A stretch of DNA of 53,642 nt from Eubacterium sp. (GCA_014465955.1 JACTVT010000011.1:1-53642); one strand, 5' to 3'; positions 31,538 to 41,283 are shown, counted from the first letter of the stretch. Notes: generated by a model from the sequence alone, not told the origin. Numbers and translations: made by a program.

Positions 31538-32929
31538 TTATACTAATTTTCTGCCCATTAATACGCCGTGAACACTTGCCATCATAAGTCCGCGTGTCCA
31601 GCCGCTTGAATCACCAAGGCAGTGCAGACCCTTAATGTTTGTATTGAAATCCGTATCCATTTTAACTCTGTTTGAATAAAATTTCAGTTCAGGGCTGTAA
31701 AGCAAGGTTTCGGGGCTTGCAAATCCGGGCACAACATGGTCCATTGCCTGAATAAAATTAATAATATTCGTCATCGCTCTGTATGGCATTGCCGCAGTAA
31801 TGTCACCTGCAACTGCGTCAGGCAAAGTCGGTTTCAGGTTGCTTTGCGAAAGTTCCTTTTGCCATGTGCGCTTGCCCTCAAGTATATCACCAAAACGCTG
31901 AACAAGAATATGACCATCGCCGAGCATATTTGTTAATTCTCCAACCTTCTGTGCATACGCAATCGGCTGATTGAAAGGAATAGAAAAGTTGTGTGAGCAA
32001 AGAATAGCAAGGTTTGTATTCTGACTTTTGAGTTCCTTATAAGAATGACCGTTTACAACTGCAAGGTCGTTATCATAATTCTCCTGTGCGACAAAACCGC
32101 CCGGATTCTGGCAGAATGTGCGAACCTTGTTCTTAAACGGTTTAGGATAGCCTACTAGTTTTGATTCGTAAAGTACTTCATTAACTTTTTCAATAACTTC
32201 GTTGCGGACTTCAACTCGTACGCCAATGTCAACTGTGCCCGGTTGATGTGCAATTCCGTGGTCTGCACAAAGTTTTTCAAGCCAGTCCGCACCTCGCCTG
32301 CCTGTTGCAACAACAGTGTGGTCGGCAAAAATTTCTTCCTTTCCGTTTTTAGTTTCAATATTTACGCCGAGGCATTTTTCGCCGTCAAGAATCAGGTCTG
32401 TGCACTGGCAGTCAAACATAATTTCAACGTCGTTTTCGATAAGCCACTTTTCGATTGCAAAATAAAGTTCCTGTGCTTTTTCCGTGCCAAGGTGGCGTAT
32501 CGGGCAGTCTACAAGTTTAAGTCCTGCCTGAATAGCACGCTTTCTGATTTCTTTAACTTCTTCGCTGTTGCCTACGCCCTCAATATGCGTGTCAGCGCCG
32601 AATTCAAGGTAAATTTTGTCAGTATAATTAATTGTTTCCTGTGCCAAATCTTCGCCGATAAGTTCGGGCAGATTACCGCCTACTTCATATGAAAGAGAAA
32701 GTTTTCCGTCTGAAAAAGCACCTGCACCTGAAAATCCTGTTGTGATATGGCAGTAAGGCTTGCAGTTCATACATTTGCCTGTTTTTGATTTCGGGCATTT
32801 TCTGTTTTCAACAGATTTGCCCTTTTCAATAATAACAATACTTTTTTTACTGCCTTTTTTCAGCATTTCAAGTGCTGTAAAAATTCCTGCAGGACCTGCG
32901 CCGACAATGGCAACATCAAATTTTTTCAT
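31538..32929 (-). CDS. FAD-dependent oxidoreductase (GidA/BaiN-like flavoprotein)
   Basis: I take the ATG at 32929 (seven residues inside the open frame), after cggagaag. 463 aa. The FAD-binding start is MKKFDVAIVGAGPAGIFTAL. A Cys-rich stretch follows (KCPKSKTGKCMNCKPYC, about residues 45-62), which could ligate iron-sulfur or be redox-active, then TTGFSGAGAFSDGKLSLS, typical of the family of uncharacterised FAD dehydrogenases related to electron-transfer-flavoprotein dehydrogenases. The C-terminal part has TRGLMMASVHGVLMG. The substrate is unknown and no operon partner is present. Confidence 0.83.
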   Translation of the reverse strand: MKKFDVAIVGAGPAGIFTALEMLKKGSKKSIVIIEKGKSVENRKCPKSKTGKCMNCKPYCHITTGFSGAGAFSDGKLSLSYEVGGNLPELIGEDLAQETINYTDKIYLEFGADTHIEGVGNSEEVKEIRKRAIQAGLKLVDCPIRHLGTEKAQELYFAIEKWLIENDVEIMFDCQCTDLILDGEKCLGVNIETKNGKEEIFADHTVVATGRRGADWLEKLCADHGIAHQPGTVDIGVRVEVRNEVIEKVNEVLYESKLVGYPKPFKNKVRTFCQNPGGFVAQENYDNDLAVVNGHSYKELKSQNTNLAILCSHNFSIPFNQPIAYAQKVGELTNMLGDGHILVQRFGDILEGKRTWQKELSQSNLKPTLPDAVAGDITAAMPYRAMTNIINFIQAMDHVVPGFASPETLLYSPELKFYSNRVKMDTDFNTNIKGLHCLGDSSGWTRGLMMASVHGVLMGRKLV

Positions 32930-33059
32930 AATTCTTCTCCGTTTTAACATTAAAAAACTGTCAAATATTCCGTTGGACTGAGGAATGTTTGGCAGCTGCG
33001 AGAGACATTCATATTAAATTTTCCCCTTGCATTTCTCATCATATCATATAATCAACCAC

Positions 33060-33088
33060 TTGTCAAACGCAATTGCTTGTGCTATATT
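33060..33088 (+). promoter_or_regulatory. probable promoter of GH28 gene
   Basis: TTGTCA (33060-33065) and TATATT (33083-33088) with a 17-base spacer, 29 bases before the ATG at 33117. Confidence 0.6.
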
Positions 33089-33116
33089 AATAGCAGAAAA
33101 AATAAGGAGAAATCTT

Positions 33117-34493
33117 ATGAAAGAATATAATGTTTTACAGTATGGTGCAGTGGGCGATGGCGTTACAAACGATGCTTTTTCTATTCAGCATGCTATTGAT
33201 GACTGCGCAAAAAACGGCGGCGGAAGAGTTGTTCTGCAAAGCGGTCATACTTTTTACAGCGATTCAATCAGGCTGCGCAAAAATGTTGATTTGCACATTC
33301 AGAAAGGTGCAGTAATTAAGGCAACGGCGAATATTGACGGCTATATCAGACCGAATAAACTGATTAACGACCCGAAAACGGCGCTTATCGGCAATCCTGT
33401 TACGGGCAAACCGAGCTTTGTTTTCATTTATGCCTATGAGGCTGACTGCTGCACAATCAGCGGTGAGGGCACGATTGACGCAAACGGTCACGCTTTTGTT
33501 CAGCGCAAGGACAGATACTATGTTACGGGCGATTTTTACCCTCGCCCGACCGTGATTTATGTTGAGAAAAGCAATCACATAACGTTTAAGGATTTTACTG
33601 TTGTTGATGCTCCGTTCTGGACTCTTCACCCGGCTGGGTGCGACGATGTTTTGATTGACAGAATCAGAATTCTTAACGACCTTGATGTTGCAAACAGCGA
33701 TGGTATTGATCCCGATCACTGCAGCAATGTGCGCATTCTCGGCTGCCACGTTACGTGTGCAGATGACTGTATATGCCTTAAAACATCAAAGGGCAACAGC
33801 GAGTACGGACCGACTGAAAATGTTGTGATTGACGGGTGCACGCTCGTTTCAACCTCAGCGGCAATCAAAATCGGAACCGAGGGTGTCGGCGATTTCCGCA
33901 ACATTATTGTTTCAAACTGCACAATCAGCAAAAGCAACAGGGGGCTTTCCATTCAGATTCGTGACGGTGGCAATGTTGAAAATGTTTCCTATTCAAATAT
34001 TATTATTGAAACACGCCGCTTTTGTCCCGATTGGTGGGGCACTGCCGAGCCGATTACGATTACAACTTTTAACAGAGATGAAAATACAAATAGCGGTCAC
34101 ATCAAAAATATTCGATTTTTCAATGTTACTGCAAAGGGTGAAAACGGTGTTCTGATTCACGGAAATGGTGATAATTATATTGAAGACGTTACTTTTGAAA
34201 ACTGCCGTGTTGAACTGACAAAAACGAGCAAGTGGCCATGCGGAATGTACGATTTGCGCCCGTGCCTTGACTGGGGTGTTGAAAAGTACGATAATTCGGC
34301 GTTTTTCATCCGTTTCGCAAAAGATGTTACAATTATGAAAACAAAGACTCTGTGGGGCAATCTCTGCGAGAATTATAAGCACGCAGTTGATGCCGAAAAT
34401 GTTGAAAATCTTGAACTCGTGCGTTTTGACGGCAGGGCAGTTAATCCCACTGTTGATGATTTTAAGTTCAATAATGTTAAATTGGTTAAATGA
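33117..34493 (+). CDS. glycoside hydrolase family 28 (polygalacturonase-like)
   Basis: Start at the ATG at 33117, after aaggagaaatctt. 458 aa, no signal peptide, so intracellular. The N-terminus (YNVLQYGAVGDGVTNDAFSIQHAID) is the beta-helix opening of pectin-acting enzymes. GH28 catalytic motifs are recognisable: NSDGIDPD, DDCICLKTS, GTEGVGDFRN and IQIRDGG, the counterparts of NTD, DD, GxG and RxK. The family removes galacturonic acid or other uronosyl or rhamnosyl residues from pectin; an intracellular enzyme would act on imported oligosaccharides. The RxK position reads RDG, so substrate preference may differ from classical polygalacturonases. It has its own promoter, divergent from the FAD gene. 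Confidence 0.9.
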   Translation: MKEYNVLQYGAVGDGVTNDAFSIQHAIDDCAKNGGGRVVLQSGHTFYSDSIRLRKNVDLHIQKGAVIKATANIDGYIRPNKLINDPKTALIGNPVTGKPSFVFIYAYEADCCTISGEGTIDANGHAFVQRKDRYYVTGDFYPRPTVIYVEKSNHITFKDFTVVDAPFWTLHPAGCDDVLIDRIRILNDLDVANSDGIDPDHCSNVRILGCHVTCADDCICLKTSKGNSEYGPTENVVIDGCTLVSTSAAIKIGTEGVGDFRNIIVSNCTISKSNRGLSIQIRDGGNVENVSYSNIIIETRRFCPDWWGTAEPITITTFNRDENTNSGHIKNIRFFNVTAKGENGVLIHGNGDNYIEDVTFENCRVELTKTSKWPCGMYDLRPCLDWGVEKYDNSAFFIRFAKDVTIMKTKTLWGNLCENYKHAVDAENVENLELVRFDGRAVNPTVDDFKFNNVKLVK

Positions 34494-35094
34494 TTTACTA
34501 ATATTGTTTTTGTAGGGGAGGACCTCTGTGCCCTCCCGTAATGAAATCCACCCGTAAACGACATTCGTAGGGGTTGGCGTTCTCACCTGTCGGCTCGGTC
34601 GGTGCTTCTGCTTCGCAGAGGTGTCCATCGGACACCCGCACCCTCGACGACCCGAAAACGGCGGGGTGGGGCACCCCGCCCTATGGTGTTTAGGTGACAT
34701 TATTAATATTTTATAATGATTAAACGGTACTGTGAGTGCAGTGCCGTCAGACTGTCGATAAAGTGGTCAGAATCGCACCGAAATTTAATACATTATGGTA
34801 ATGACACCATCGTAGGGGTCGGCGTCCACGACGACCCGCCTTGCAATAGCGTTAAGAAAACAGCGCAGAAACATCGAGTTTCTGCGCTGTTTGGTGCTTT
34901 TTGCCTTTTGCTCGGAGTCAGTACCACCGTACAGCTCCCACTCACAAAATGCAAAATTCTGTTCCATTTCTCGAAGTCTGTCAGAATGCATTTTTTAACA
35001 TAATAATTATAAATAAATTCTATCTTTTCTTGATTTATATTAATTTATATATTATTATATAATATACTAAAATATTATGTGTGGAAGTACGCTT
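34494..35094. repeat. repeat-filled gap upstream of tyrA
   Basis: This 600-base gap holds several repeats: a GTAGGG palindrome at 34512-34539; a composite at 34566-34685 (gtaggggttggcg..., cgcagaggtgtccatcggacacc, ggcggggtggggcaccccgcc); a third at 34811-34839 (cgtaggggtcggcgtccacgacgaccc). A 15-bp perfect hairpin follows (34858-34872 with 34878-34892), then an imperfect inverted repeat (aaaatgcaaaattctg near 34947, cagaatgcatttt near 34983). An open frame on the minus strand (34785-34991) runs through the hairpin and is probably not a gene. The last 90 bases are AT-rich and probably carry the tyrA promoter. Confidence 0.7.
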
Positions 35095-35919
35095 ATGAAC
35101 ATTCTTGTGGCAGGCTTGGGTCTTATCGGTGCAAGTTTTGCGAAAACCTTAAAGAAAAATACAAACCACCATGTGCTTGGATGGAACAGAACACAGTCTG
35201 TTGCCGAAAAGGCATTGGCACAGGGCGCAGTTGATGAAATAGGAACGCTTGACGAGTTAATTCCGAAAGCAGATATTACAATTATTAATTTTTACCCCGA
35301 GGCAATTATTCCGTTTATTCGGGATAATAAAGATAAATTCAAGAAAGACAGTATTGTTACGGACAGTTGCGGTATTAAAACAAAAATTTGCCGCCAACTT
35401 GAAAAAGAAAATTTTAATTTTACCTATATCGGTGCTCATCCAATGGCAGGGCGTGAAGTTTCGGGTTATGACAGCAGTATGGATACTTTGTTTGATAATG
35501 CATCATTCATATGCACGCCGACGAATGCGCCGAAATCAAAAATTGATACGCTTGTTGAATTAGCCAAAGAAATGGGCTTTGCAAGAACGGTTGTTACAAC
35601 GCCCGAGCATCACGACGAGATGATTGCTTTTACTTCGCAGATTGCTCATGTGCTCGCATGTTCATATGTTTTAAGTCCGCTTGCACCAATGCATCCGGGA
35701 TTTTCGGCAGGTTCTTACCGTGACGTTTCCCGTGTGGCAAGAATCAACGGCGAAATGTGGAGCGAACTGTTTATTTCAAATAAAGAACCGCTTATCAAAG
35801 AGATTGATGATTTAGTAGATAATCTTGAAAAATTCAAAACTGCTATCGGTAAAGAGGACAGCGAAACGCTTGTTGATATGATGAGCAGAGCAAATAAGAT
35901 TAAAGAGGAAATCGGTTAA
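35095..35919 (+). CDS. tyrA: prephenate dehydrogenase
   Basis: I prefer the ATG at 35095 (ggaag 7 bases upstream) over 35077. 274 aa. The NAD-binding start MNILVAGLGLIGASFAKTLK is clear; the conserved TYIGAHPMAGREVSGYDSS and the ATG-side HDEMIAFTSQIAHVLACSYV follow. It converts prephenate to 4-hydroxyphenylpyruvate for tyrosine. It has no chorismate mutase fusion, which is on PheA here. Its stop overlaps the aroB start by one base, so it heads the aromatic operon. Confidence 0.96.
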   Translation: MNILVAGLGLIGASFAKTLKKNTNHHVLGWNRTQSVAEKALAQGAVDEIGTLDELIPKADITIINFYPEAIIPFIRDNKDKFKKDSIVTDSCGIKTKICRQLEKENFNFTYIGAHPMAGREVSGYDSSMDTLFDNASFICTPTNAPKSKIDTLVELAKEMGFARTVVTTPEHHDEMIAFTSQIAHVLACSYVLSPLAPMHPGFSAGSYRDVSRVARINGEMWSELFISNKEPLIKEIDDLVDNLEKFKTAIGKEDSETLVDMMSRANKIKEEIG

Positions 35920-36968
35920 TGAAAAAACTTACTGTTAAAGTAAATGATGAATATGATATTCTGATTGAAAAGGGGATTCTCGGCAAAGCAGGCGAGTTGA
36001 CGAAAACAGTGCTGAAATGCAGAAAAATTACCTTAATCAGTGATACGAATGTGTATCCGCTTTACGGTGATACGGTTAAAAACTCGCTTGAAAATGCAGG
36101 ATATGAAGTTTTTACATATATTTTTAAAGCAGGCGAAGCATCGAAAAAAACATCTGCAGTAATTGATATGGTTGAATTTATGGCAGATAAAGGGCTTACA
36201 AGGGAAGACGGTGTTGTTGCTCTCGGCGGCGGTGTATGCGGCGATATGGCAGGCTTTGCGGCTGCAATTTACCTAAGGGGCATTAAATTTGTGCAGATTC
36301 CGACAACTCTGCTTTCTCAGGTAGATTCCTCTGTGGGCGGCAAAACTGGAGTTGATTTGCCGCAGGGCAAAAATCTTTGCGGTGCATTTCATCAGCCGAG
36401 CCTTGTTATTATTGACCCGAATGTGCTTGATACGCTCAGCGGCCATTTTTTCAGCGACGGTATGGGCGAGGTTATCAAGTACGGCTGTATAAAATCGGAT
36501 GGTCTGTTTGAAAGGCTTGAAAATGAAAATTCAAAGGATTTTATTGATGATTTGATTTATGAATGCCTTGATATTAAGCGCATTGTTGTTGAGAATGATG
36601 AAAAGGAACACGGCGAAAGGGCACTTCTGAATTTCGGTCACACCTGCGGTCATGCTATTGAAAAACTGTGGAATTTTGAAACGGTTTCTCACGGTGAGGC
36701 AGTCGGCATAGGTATGGTTATGATTGCCGAGGCAGGTGAAAAAGCAGGAATTACCAAGCCGGGCACGAAAGACAGAATTGCTGTCGTGCTGAAGAAAAAT
36801 AATATGAAAACGGCAGACAGTCACGACACTGCCGATATTGTTTCGGCAATGCGTGCCGATAAAAAAAGAACGGGCGACGGCATTAAATTTATTATGCTTA
36901 AAGAGATAGGAAGCAGTTTTATTTACCCTGTCGAAAATGAAAAAATCGGTGCCTTATTCGGAGTATAA
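35919..36968 (+). CDS. aroB: 3-dehydroquinate synthase
   Basis: 349 aa. The family blocks are present: GEASKKTSAVIDMVEFMADKG, the glycine-rich GVVALGGGVCGDMAGFAAA, FVQIPTTLLSQVDSSVGGKTG, and the zinc ligands in LLNFGHTCGHAIEKL and VSHGEAVGIGM. It cyclises DAHP to 3-dehydroquinate, the second shikimate step. Its ATG overlaps the tyrA stop (taatg), giving coupled translation. Confidence 0.97.
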   Translation: MKKLTVKVNDEYDILIEKGILGKAGELTKTVLKCRKITLISDTNVYPLYGDTVKNSLENAGYEVFTYIFKAGEASKKTSAVIDMVEFMADKGLTREDGVVALGGGVCGDMAGFAAAIYLRGIKFVQIPTTLLSQVDSSVGGKTGVDLPQGKNLCGAFHQPSLVIIDPNVLDTLSGHFFSDGMGEVIKYGCIKSDGLFERLENENSKDFIDDLIYECLDIKRIVVENDEKEHGERALLNFGHTCGHAIEKLWNFETVSHGEAVGIGMVMIAEAGEKAGITKPGTKDRIAVVLKKNNMKTADSHDTADIVSAMRADKKRTGDGIKFIMLKEIGSSFIYPVENEKIGALFGV

Positions 36969-36975
36969 AAGCAAA

Positions 36976-38184
36976 ATGAGTAAAGTTAAGATAAATGCGG
37001 CAAAATTAAATGGTTCGGTGCAGTTGCCCCCGTCAAAATCAGTAGCCCACAGGGCGCTGATATGCTCTTTTCTTGCAGGCGGCGGAACTGTTTCACCAAT
37101 TATAAATTCTAATGATATGAAGGCAACCACAGGCATTATTGAGTCGCTGAAAAACGGTGAAAATGTTCTTAACAGTATTGAAAGCGGTTCAACACTGCGG
37201 TTTATGATACCCGTTGCGGCGGCGCTCGGAAGAGATGTAACCTTTACAGGAGAGGGCAGTCTGCTTTCAAGAACAATCGGCGAGTATCAGGAACTTCTGC
37301 CGAAACACGGTGTAAGTATTGAATGCAATGGCTTTCTGCCTGCAAAGATTTCGGGTAAACTGAAAAATGGCAATTTTGAGGTCAACGGCGACGTGAGCAG
37401 TCAGTATATTACGGGACTTCTTATGGCGCTTGCAAGCCTTGAGGGCGACAGTGCAGTTGTGCTCAAAACGCCTCTTCAGTCAAAGCCTTATGTTGATATG
37501 ACGGTTAAGGTGCTTGATGATTACGGCGTTAAGGTGCGTGAAACCGATTTTGGTTATTTAATCAAAGGCTCTCAGAAATTCAAGCAGATGGATTATGGTG
37601 TTGAAGGTGACTGGAGCCACAGTGCGTTCTTCCTGTCAGCAGGGGCAATCGGCGGCGATGTTACAGTGACGGGGCTTGATATGAATTCAACGCAGGGTGA
37701 TAAGGCAATTATTGATGTGCTTAAATCCTTTGGGGCAGATATTGAAATAAACGAAAACGGCATAACGGCTAAAAAAAGCGAACTTACGGGAACGGTTGTA
37801 GATGCTGAAAATATTCCCGATTTGGTGCCGATGATTGCTGTTACGGCGGCGTTTGCAAACGGCACAACAGTTATCAAAAATGCCGAAAGGCTCAGATTTA
37901 AAGAGTCAAACAGAATTGAAAGTGTTGTTGCAAATCTTAAACTTATGGGCGCAGATGTAAAAGAAACGCCCGACGGTATGATTATAAACGGCGGCAGACC
38001 GCTTCACGGTGCAGAACTTCACGGGTATAATGACCACAGAATTGTTATGGCATTTTCCGTAGCAGGTGCAAATGCCGAGGGTGAAACCGTGATTGATGAT
38101 ATGGAAAGCATCAATAAATCCTACCCGTCATTCTTTGAGGATTATAAGAAAATTGGAGGAAAAAGTGAATGTCTTCCGTTTTAG
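36976..38184 (+). CDS. aroA: 3-phosphoshikimate 1-carboxyvinyltransferase (EPSP synthase)
   Basis: Start at the ATG at 36976, 7 bases after the aroB stop; the open frame to 36937 would overlap aroB. 402 aa. PEP- and shikimate-binding motifs: LPPSKSVAHRALICSFLAGG, GSTLRFMIPVAAALG, GDVSSQYITGLLMAL, and the late ERLRFKESNRIESV and GYNDHRIVMAFSVA. The motif that influences glyphosate sensitivity cannot be judged from this reading. The end overlaps the aroC start by 16 bases. Confidence 0.96.
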   Translation: MSKVKINAAKLNGSVQLPPSKSVAHRALICSFLAGGGTVSPIINSNDMKATTGIIESLKNGENVLNSIESGSTLRFMIPVAAALGRDVTFTGEGSLLSRTIGEYQELLPKHGVSIECNGFLPAKISGKLKNGNFEVNGDVSSQYITGLLMALASLEGDSAVVLKTPLQSKPYVDMTVKVLDDYGVKVRETDFGYLIKGSQKFKQMDYGVEGDWSHSAFFLSAGAIGGDVTVTGLDMNSTQGDKAIIDVLKSFGADIEINENGITAKKSELTGTVVDAENIPDLVPMIAVTAAFANGTTVIKNAERLRFKESNRIESVVANLKLMGADVKETPDGMIINGGRPLHGAELHGYNDHRIVMAFSVAGANAEGETVIDDMESINKSYPSFFEDYKKIGGKSECLPF

Positions 38185-39239
38185 GACAAAAAATAAAACT
38201 TTCCGTTTTCGGTGAAAGCCACGGTACGGCAATCGGCTGTGTGATAGATGGCTTTCCGTGCGGAATTAAAATAGATATGAACGCAGTGGGTGCCGAAATG
38301 GCAAGGCGTGCCCCGGGCAGAGATAAAACCACCACACCGAGAAAAGAGGCTGACACTCCTGAAATTCTCAGCGGCATTTTAAACGGTGTAACAACGGGCG
38401 CTCCTATTGCGATGATGATAGAAAATACCAACACCAAAAGCGGCGATTACGGCAATCTGATGACGGTGCCGAGACCGAGTCACAGCGATTACCCTGCTTT
38501 TGTTAAATTTGACGGCGGCAACGATGTCAGGGGCGGCGGTCATTTCAGCGGCCGTCTTACTGCTCCGCTTGTGTTTGCTGGCGCTCTTGCAAAGCAGGCG
38601 CTTGCACAAAAAGGTATTGTTATCGGCGCACATATCAGTCAGATAGGAAGTGTGTGCGACAGCGTTTTTGATAAAAATAATATCACGGTAGAGCAGTTGA
38701 ATTCCTTGTCATCGAGTTATTTTGCAACGCTTGACGGCAAAGAGCAGGCTATGCGTGATGAAATTGAAAAGGCGAGAATGGACTGCAATTCGGTCGGCGG
38801 CAAAATTGAGTGTGCCATTGTCGGCGTTCCTGTCGGTGCAGGCGGAAATATGTTTGATACGATTGAGGGCAGACTGTCTTATGCGTTGTTCGGCGTTCCT
38901 GCCGTTAAGGGCGTGGAATTCGGTATCGGATTTGACTTTGCCAAGTCTTTCGGCAGTGATGTGAATGACGGCTATGAGGTGCAGGGCGGCACGGTTAAAA
39001 CGATTACAAATAATAACGGCGGCATTGCAGGCGGTATGGCCACAGGTGCACCGATTGTATTTTCGGTTGCAGTAAAGCCTACTCCGTCTATTTCAAAACC
39101 GCAGAAAAGCGTCAATTTGCAGACAATGGAAAACGAGGAACTTATTATTCACGGCAGGCACGACCCTTGCATTGTTCCCCGTGCAGTGCCTGTAATTGAG
39201 GCAGTTACGGCGTTTACAATACTTGATATTTTATCTTAA
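38169..39239 (+). CDS. aroC: chorismate synthase
   Basis: 356 aa. The ATG overlaps the end of aroA and has ggagg 9 bases upstream. Family signatures: SVFGESHGTAIGCVIDGFP near the N-terminus, GRRAPGRD-type MARRAPGRDKTTTPRKEAD, GGGHFSGRLTAPLVFAGA and GRHDPCIVPRAVPVIEA near the C-terminus. It converts EPSP to chorismate using reduced FMN. A repeat-filled gap of 100 bases separates it from pheA. Confidence 0.97.
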   Translation: MSSVLGQKIKLSVFGESHGTAIGCVIDGFPCGIKIDMNAVGAEMARRAPGRDKTTTPRKEADTPEILSGILNGVTTGAPIAMMIENTNTKSGDYGNLMTVPRPSHSDYPAFVKFDGGNDVRGGGHFSGRLTAPLVFAGALAKQALAQKGIVIGAHISQIGSVCDSVFDKNNITVEQLNSLSSSYFATLDGKEQAMRDEIEKARMDCNSVGGKIECAIVGVPVGAGGNMFDTIEGRLSYALFGVPAVKGVEFGIGFDFAKSFGSDVNDGYEVQGGTVKTITNNNGGIAGGMATGAPIVFSVAVKPTPSISKPQKSVNLQTMENEELIIHGRHDPCIVPRAVPVIEAVTAFTILDILS

Positions 39240-39246
39240 TAATAAC

Positions 39247-39310
39247 TTACGGCGAGCCGGGGGCACTCCGCCCTGCGGAAAACGTAGGGTGCGGCGTCCT
39301 CGACGCACCG
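39247..39310. repeat. GTAGGG-type palindromes between aroC and pheA
   Basis: A degenerate inverted copy (ttacggcgagccgggggcactccgcc, from 39247) and a direct copy (cgtagggtgcggcgtcctcgacgcaccg, 39283-39310). The direct copy is almost identical to that at 21994-22021. Confidence 0.8.
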
Positions 39311-39340
39311 TTATATATCGGCAAAAGGAATTTTAATTTA

Positions 39341-40477
39341 ATGGATTTACTTGATTTAAGAAAACAGATAGATGATATAGATGAACAACTGATTCCGCTT
39401 TTGATTAAGCGAATGGGCATATCAAAGCAGGTGGCTGAATATAAGGTTCAGAGAGGACTTCCTGTTTTGAATGAACAGAGAGAAAAAGAAATACTTGATG
39501 ATGTGCGCCTAAAATGCGGTGAGCAGGGCGAAACTATTGCTACTGTTTTTTCAGCAACGATGGATGCTTCAAGAGCCTTGCAACACAAAATTATCGGCGG
39601 CGGCAAAGAATTGCGCACGGCAGTTGAAAATGCTGTTATAGACGGCACTCTGGCAGAAAGCACGGTGCCTGTTGCCTGTGCAGGCGTAGAAGGCAGTTAT
39701 GCCGAAAAAACCGCAAAAAGGCTTTTTCCTGATGCGCAGGTTAAGCATTATAAACTTTTTGAAGATGTTTTTGAGGCGGTGAATAAGGGCGAGGCGCCGT
39801 TCGGCGTTATCCCTGTTGAAAATTCAACTGCAGGCTCGGTGCACGAAGCGTATGATTTGATAATGAAGTACAAATTTTACATTGTCGGTGCATATTCTTT
39901 AGAAGTGAACCATTGCCTTTGTGCCAATGAAAATGCAAAATATGAGGATATTGAAGAGGTTTACAGTCACCCGCAGGCACTTTCACAGTGCTCTAAATTC
40001 CTTAAGGATTTTGATTTTACGGGAATTAATTATACAAATACCGCTGCTGCTGCAAAATTTGTGAAAAATTCGGGCAGAACTAATATAGGTGCAATCTGTT
40101 CGGAGGATGCGGCAAAAAAATACGGCCTTAAAATTCTGAAAACAAATATTCAGAATGTCAGCAGCAATTCAACAAGGTTTATTGTTATTTCCAAAAAAAT
40201 GGTTATTGAAAAGGGCGCAGACAAGATTTCGCTTATTTTCGCTTTGCCGCACAAAACAGGCTCGCTTTACAGAATTCTGGGCAGATTTTCAATGGCAGGA
40301 CTGAACCTTACAAAACTTGAATCACGCCCGATGGCAAACGGCGATTTCAGTTATTATTTTTATGTTGATTTAATGGGTAATATAAAGGATGAGGGCACGC
40401 TTGATTTACTTTGTGCTTTATCGTCTGAAATACCGGATTTTAAATTCCTCGGCAATTTTTGCGAATATACCGACTAA
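39341..40477 (+). CDS. pheA: bifunctional chorismate mutase/prephenate dehydratase
   Basis: 378 aa, three domains. Residues 1-90: AroQ-type chorismate mutase (LDLRKQIDDIDEQLIPLLIKRM). About 105-285: prephenate dehydratase (VACAGVEGSYAEKTAKRLFP, PFGVIPVENSTAGSVHEAYD, HPQALSQCSKFL, NSTRFIVIS). About 290-378: ACT domain with the ESRP motif (LTKLESRPMANGDFSYYF), the site of phenylalanine feedback. It makes phenylpyruvate from chorismate and also supplies the mutase for tyrA. The ribosome binding site aaaggaa precedes the ATG. It was probably once contiguous with aroC. Confidence 0.96.
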   Translation: MDLLDLRKQIDDIDEQLIPLLIKRMGISKQVAEYKVQRGLPVLNEQREKEILDDVRLKCGEQGETIATVFSATMDASRALQHKIIGGGKELRTAVENAVIDGTLAESTVPVACAGVEGSYAEKTAKRLFPDAQVKHYKLFEDVFEAVNKGEAPFGVIPVENSTAGSVHEAYDLIMKYKFYIVGAYSLEVNHCLCANENAKYEDIEEVYSHPQALSQCSKFLKDFDFTGINYTNTAAAAKFVKNSGRTNIGAICSEDAAKKYGLKILKTNIQNVSSNSTRFIVISKKMVIEKGADKISLIFALPHKTGSLYRILGRFSMAGLNLTKLESRPMANGDFSYYFYVDLMGNIKDEGTLDLLCALSSEIPDFKFLGNFCEYTD

Positions 40478-40501
40478 CTATTAATGTTTGGAGGGGCAGG
40501 T

Positions 40502-41272
40502 TTGAAAAAAACAAAACGCCATCAAACAAATTTAATATCTTTTATAATTATACTTGTAACAGTTGCACTTACTGTGCTCCTTTCAATCTGCCTTTATAAG
40601 CAGCCAAGCCTTGAGGTAAGGTTTGACGCAGTTATAAACTGGCTCGGCAAGATTGAAAAAGCAGTCGCAGGGCTTGATACTCACCTTGAAATTTTGATCT
40701 GCATTTTTGCACTTTATATTGCAAAATGCCAACTGCCTATACCTATGAGCGTGCTGTGCGTAATATCGGGTATGGTGTTCTCACTTCCGAATGCGCTTGC
40801 AATCAATGTTGCTTTTACGTGCTTTTTCTTTATTGTAAAATATATTGAGGGGCATTGGATCGGCGGCGGCTGGGCAATGATGATACTTAATATCCGCCAG
40901 GCAAGGTTTATAAAACAGTGGGTGCTTTTCAAAGGCTCGGGCAATCCATATATTCTGCTTGTGTCACGCTTTGTGCCGTCTATTCCGCTCGGTATGGTGT
41001 CAAAACTGTACGGCTCAATGAATTATGATTTTATTTATTATATCTGCCTTAGCATTTTGGGCTTTGCGCCGAGAATTTATATTTATACAAAAATCGGTGC
41101 GGCGCTCTATAATCCTTTTTCACGTGAATTTATAATTCTTGTAATGATAATTGTTATTTTTACGGGCATTACAAGTCTTATTTTCAATATATTCTACGGA
41201 ATAAAATCAAAGCAGATGACGCAGACTCTTCTGCTTTACTCTCAAAAAGAAAAATATAAAATAGTTTTATGA
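40502..41272 (+). CDS. TVP38/TMEM64-family membrane protein
   Basis: The most likely start is the TTG at 40502, since the strong ribosome binding site ggaggggcagg lies between it and the upstream ATG at 40484. 256 aa. Several hydrophobic segments: near residues 15-32 (SFIIILVTVALTVLLSICLY), 60-80, 100-120, and at the C-terminus near 205-230. The cytosolic loop WVLFKGSGNPYILLVSRFVPSIP matches the VTT/DedA-like region (SNARE-associated family). VTT proteins are thought to scramble or flip lipids. It overlaps the galK leader and lies 25 bases after pheA, but no pathway link is evident. Confidence 0.82.
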   Translation: MKKTKRHQTNLISFIIILVTVALTVLLSICLYKQPSLEVRFDAVINWLGKIEKAVAGLDTHLEILICIFALYIAKCQLPIPMSVLCVISGMVFSLPNALAINVAFTCFFFIVKYIEGHWIGGGWAMMILNIRQARFIKQWVLFKGSGNPYILLVSRFVPSIPLGMVSKLYGSMNYDFIYYICLSILGFAPRIYIYTKIGAALYNPFSREFIILVMIIVIFTGITSLIFNIFYGIKSKQMTQTLLLYSQKEKYKIVL

Positions 41273-41283
41273 GGAGAAATATT

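Noticed and set aside
34785..34991. Minus-strand open frame of 68 codons
   Set aside because: It crosses a 15-bp perfect hairpin and repeat sequence and has no clear ribosome binding site; noted as a structured segment instead.
34700..35094. T-box leader for the aromatic operon
   Set aside because: No match to the conserved T-box antiterminator block was found in this gap.
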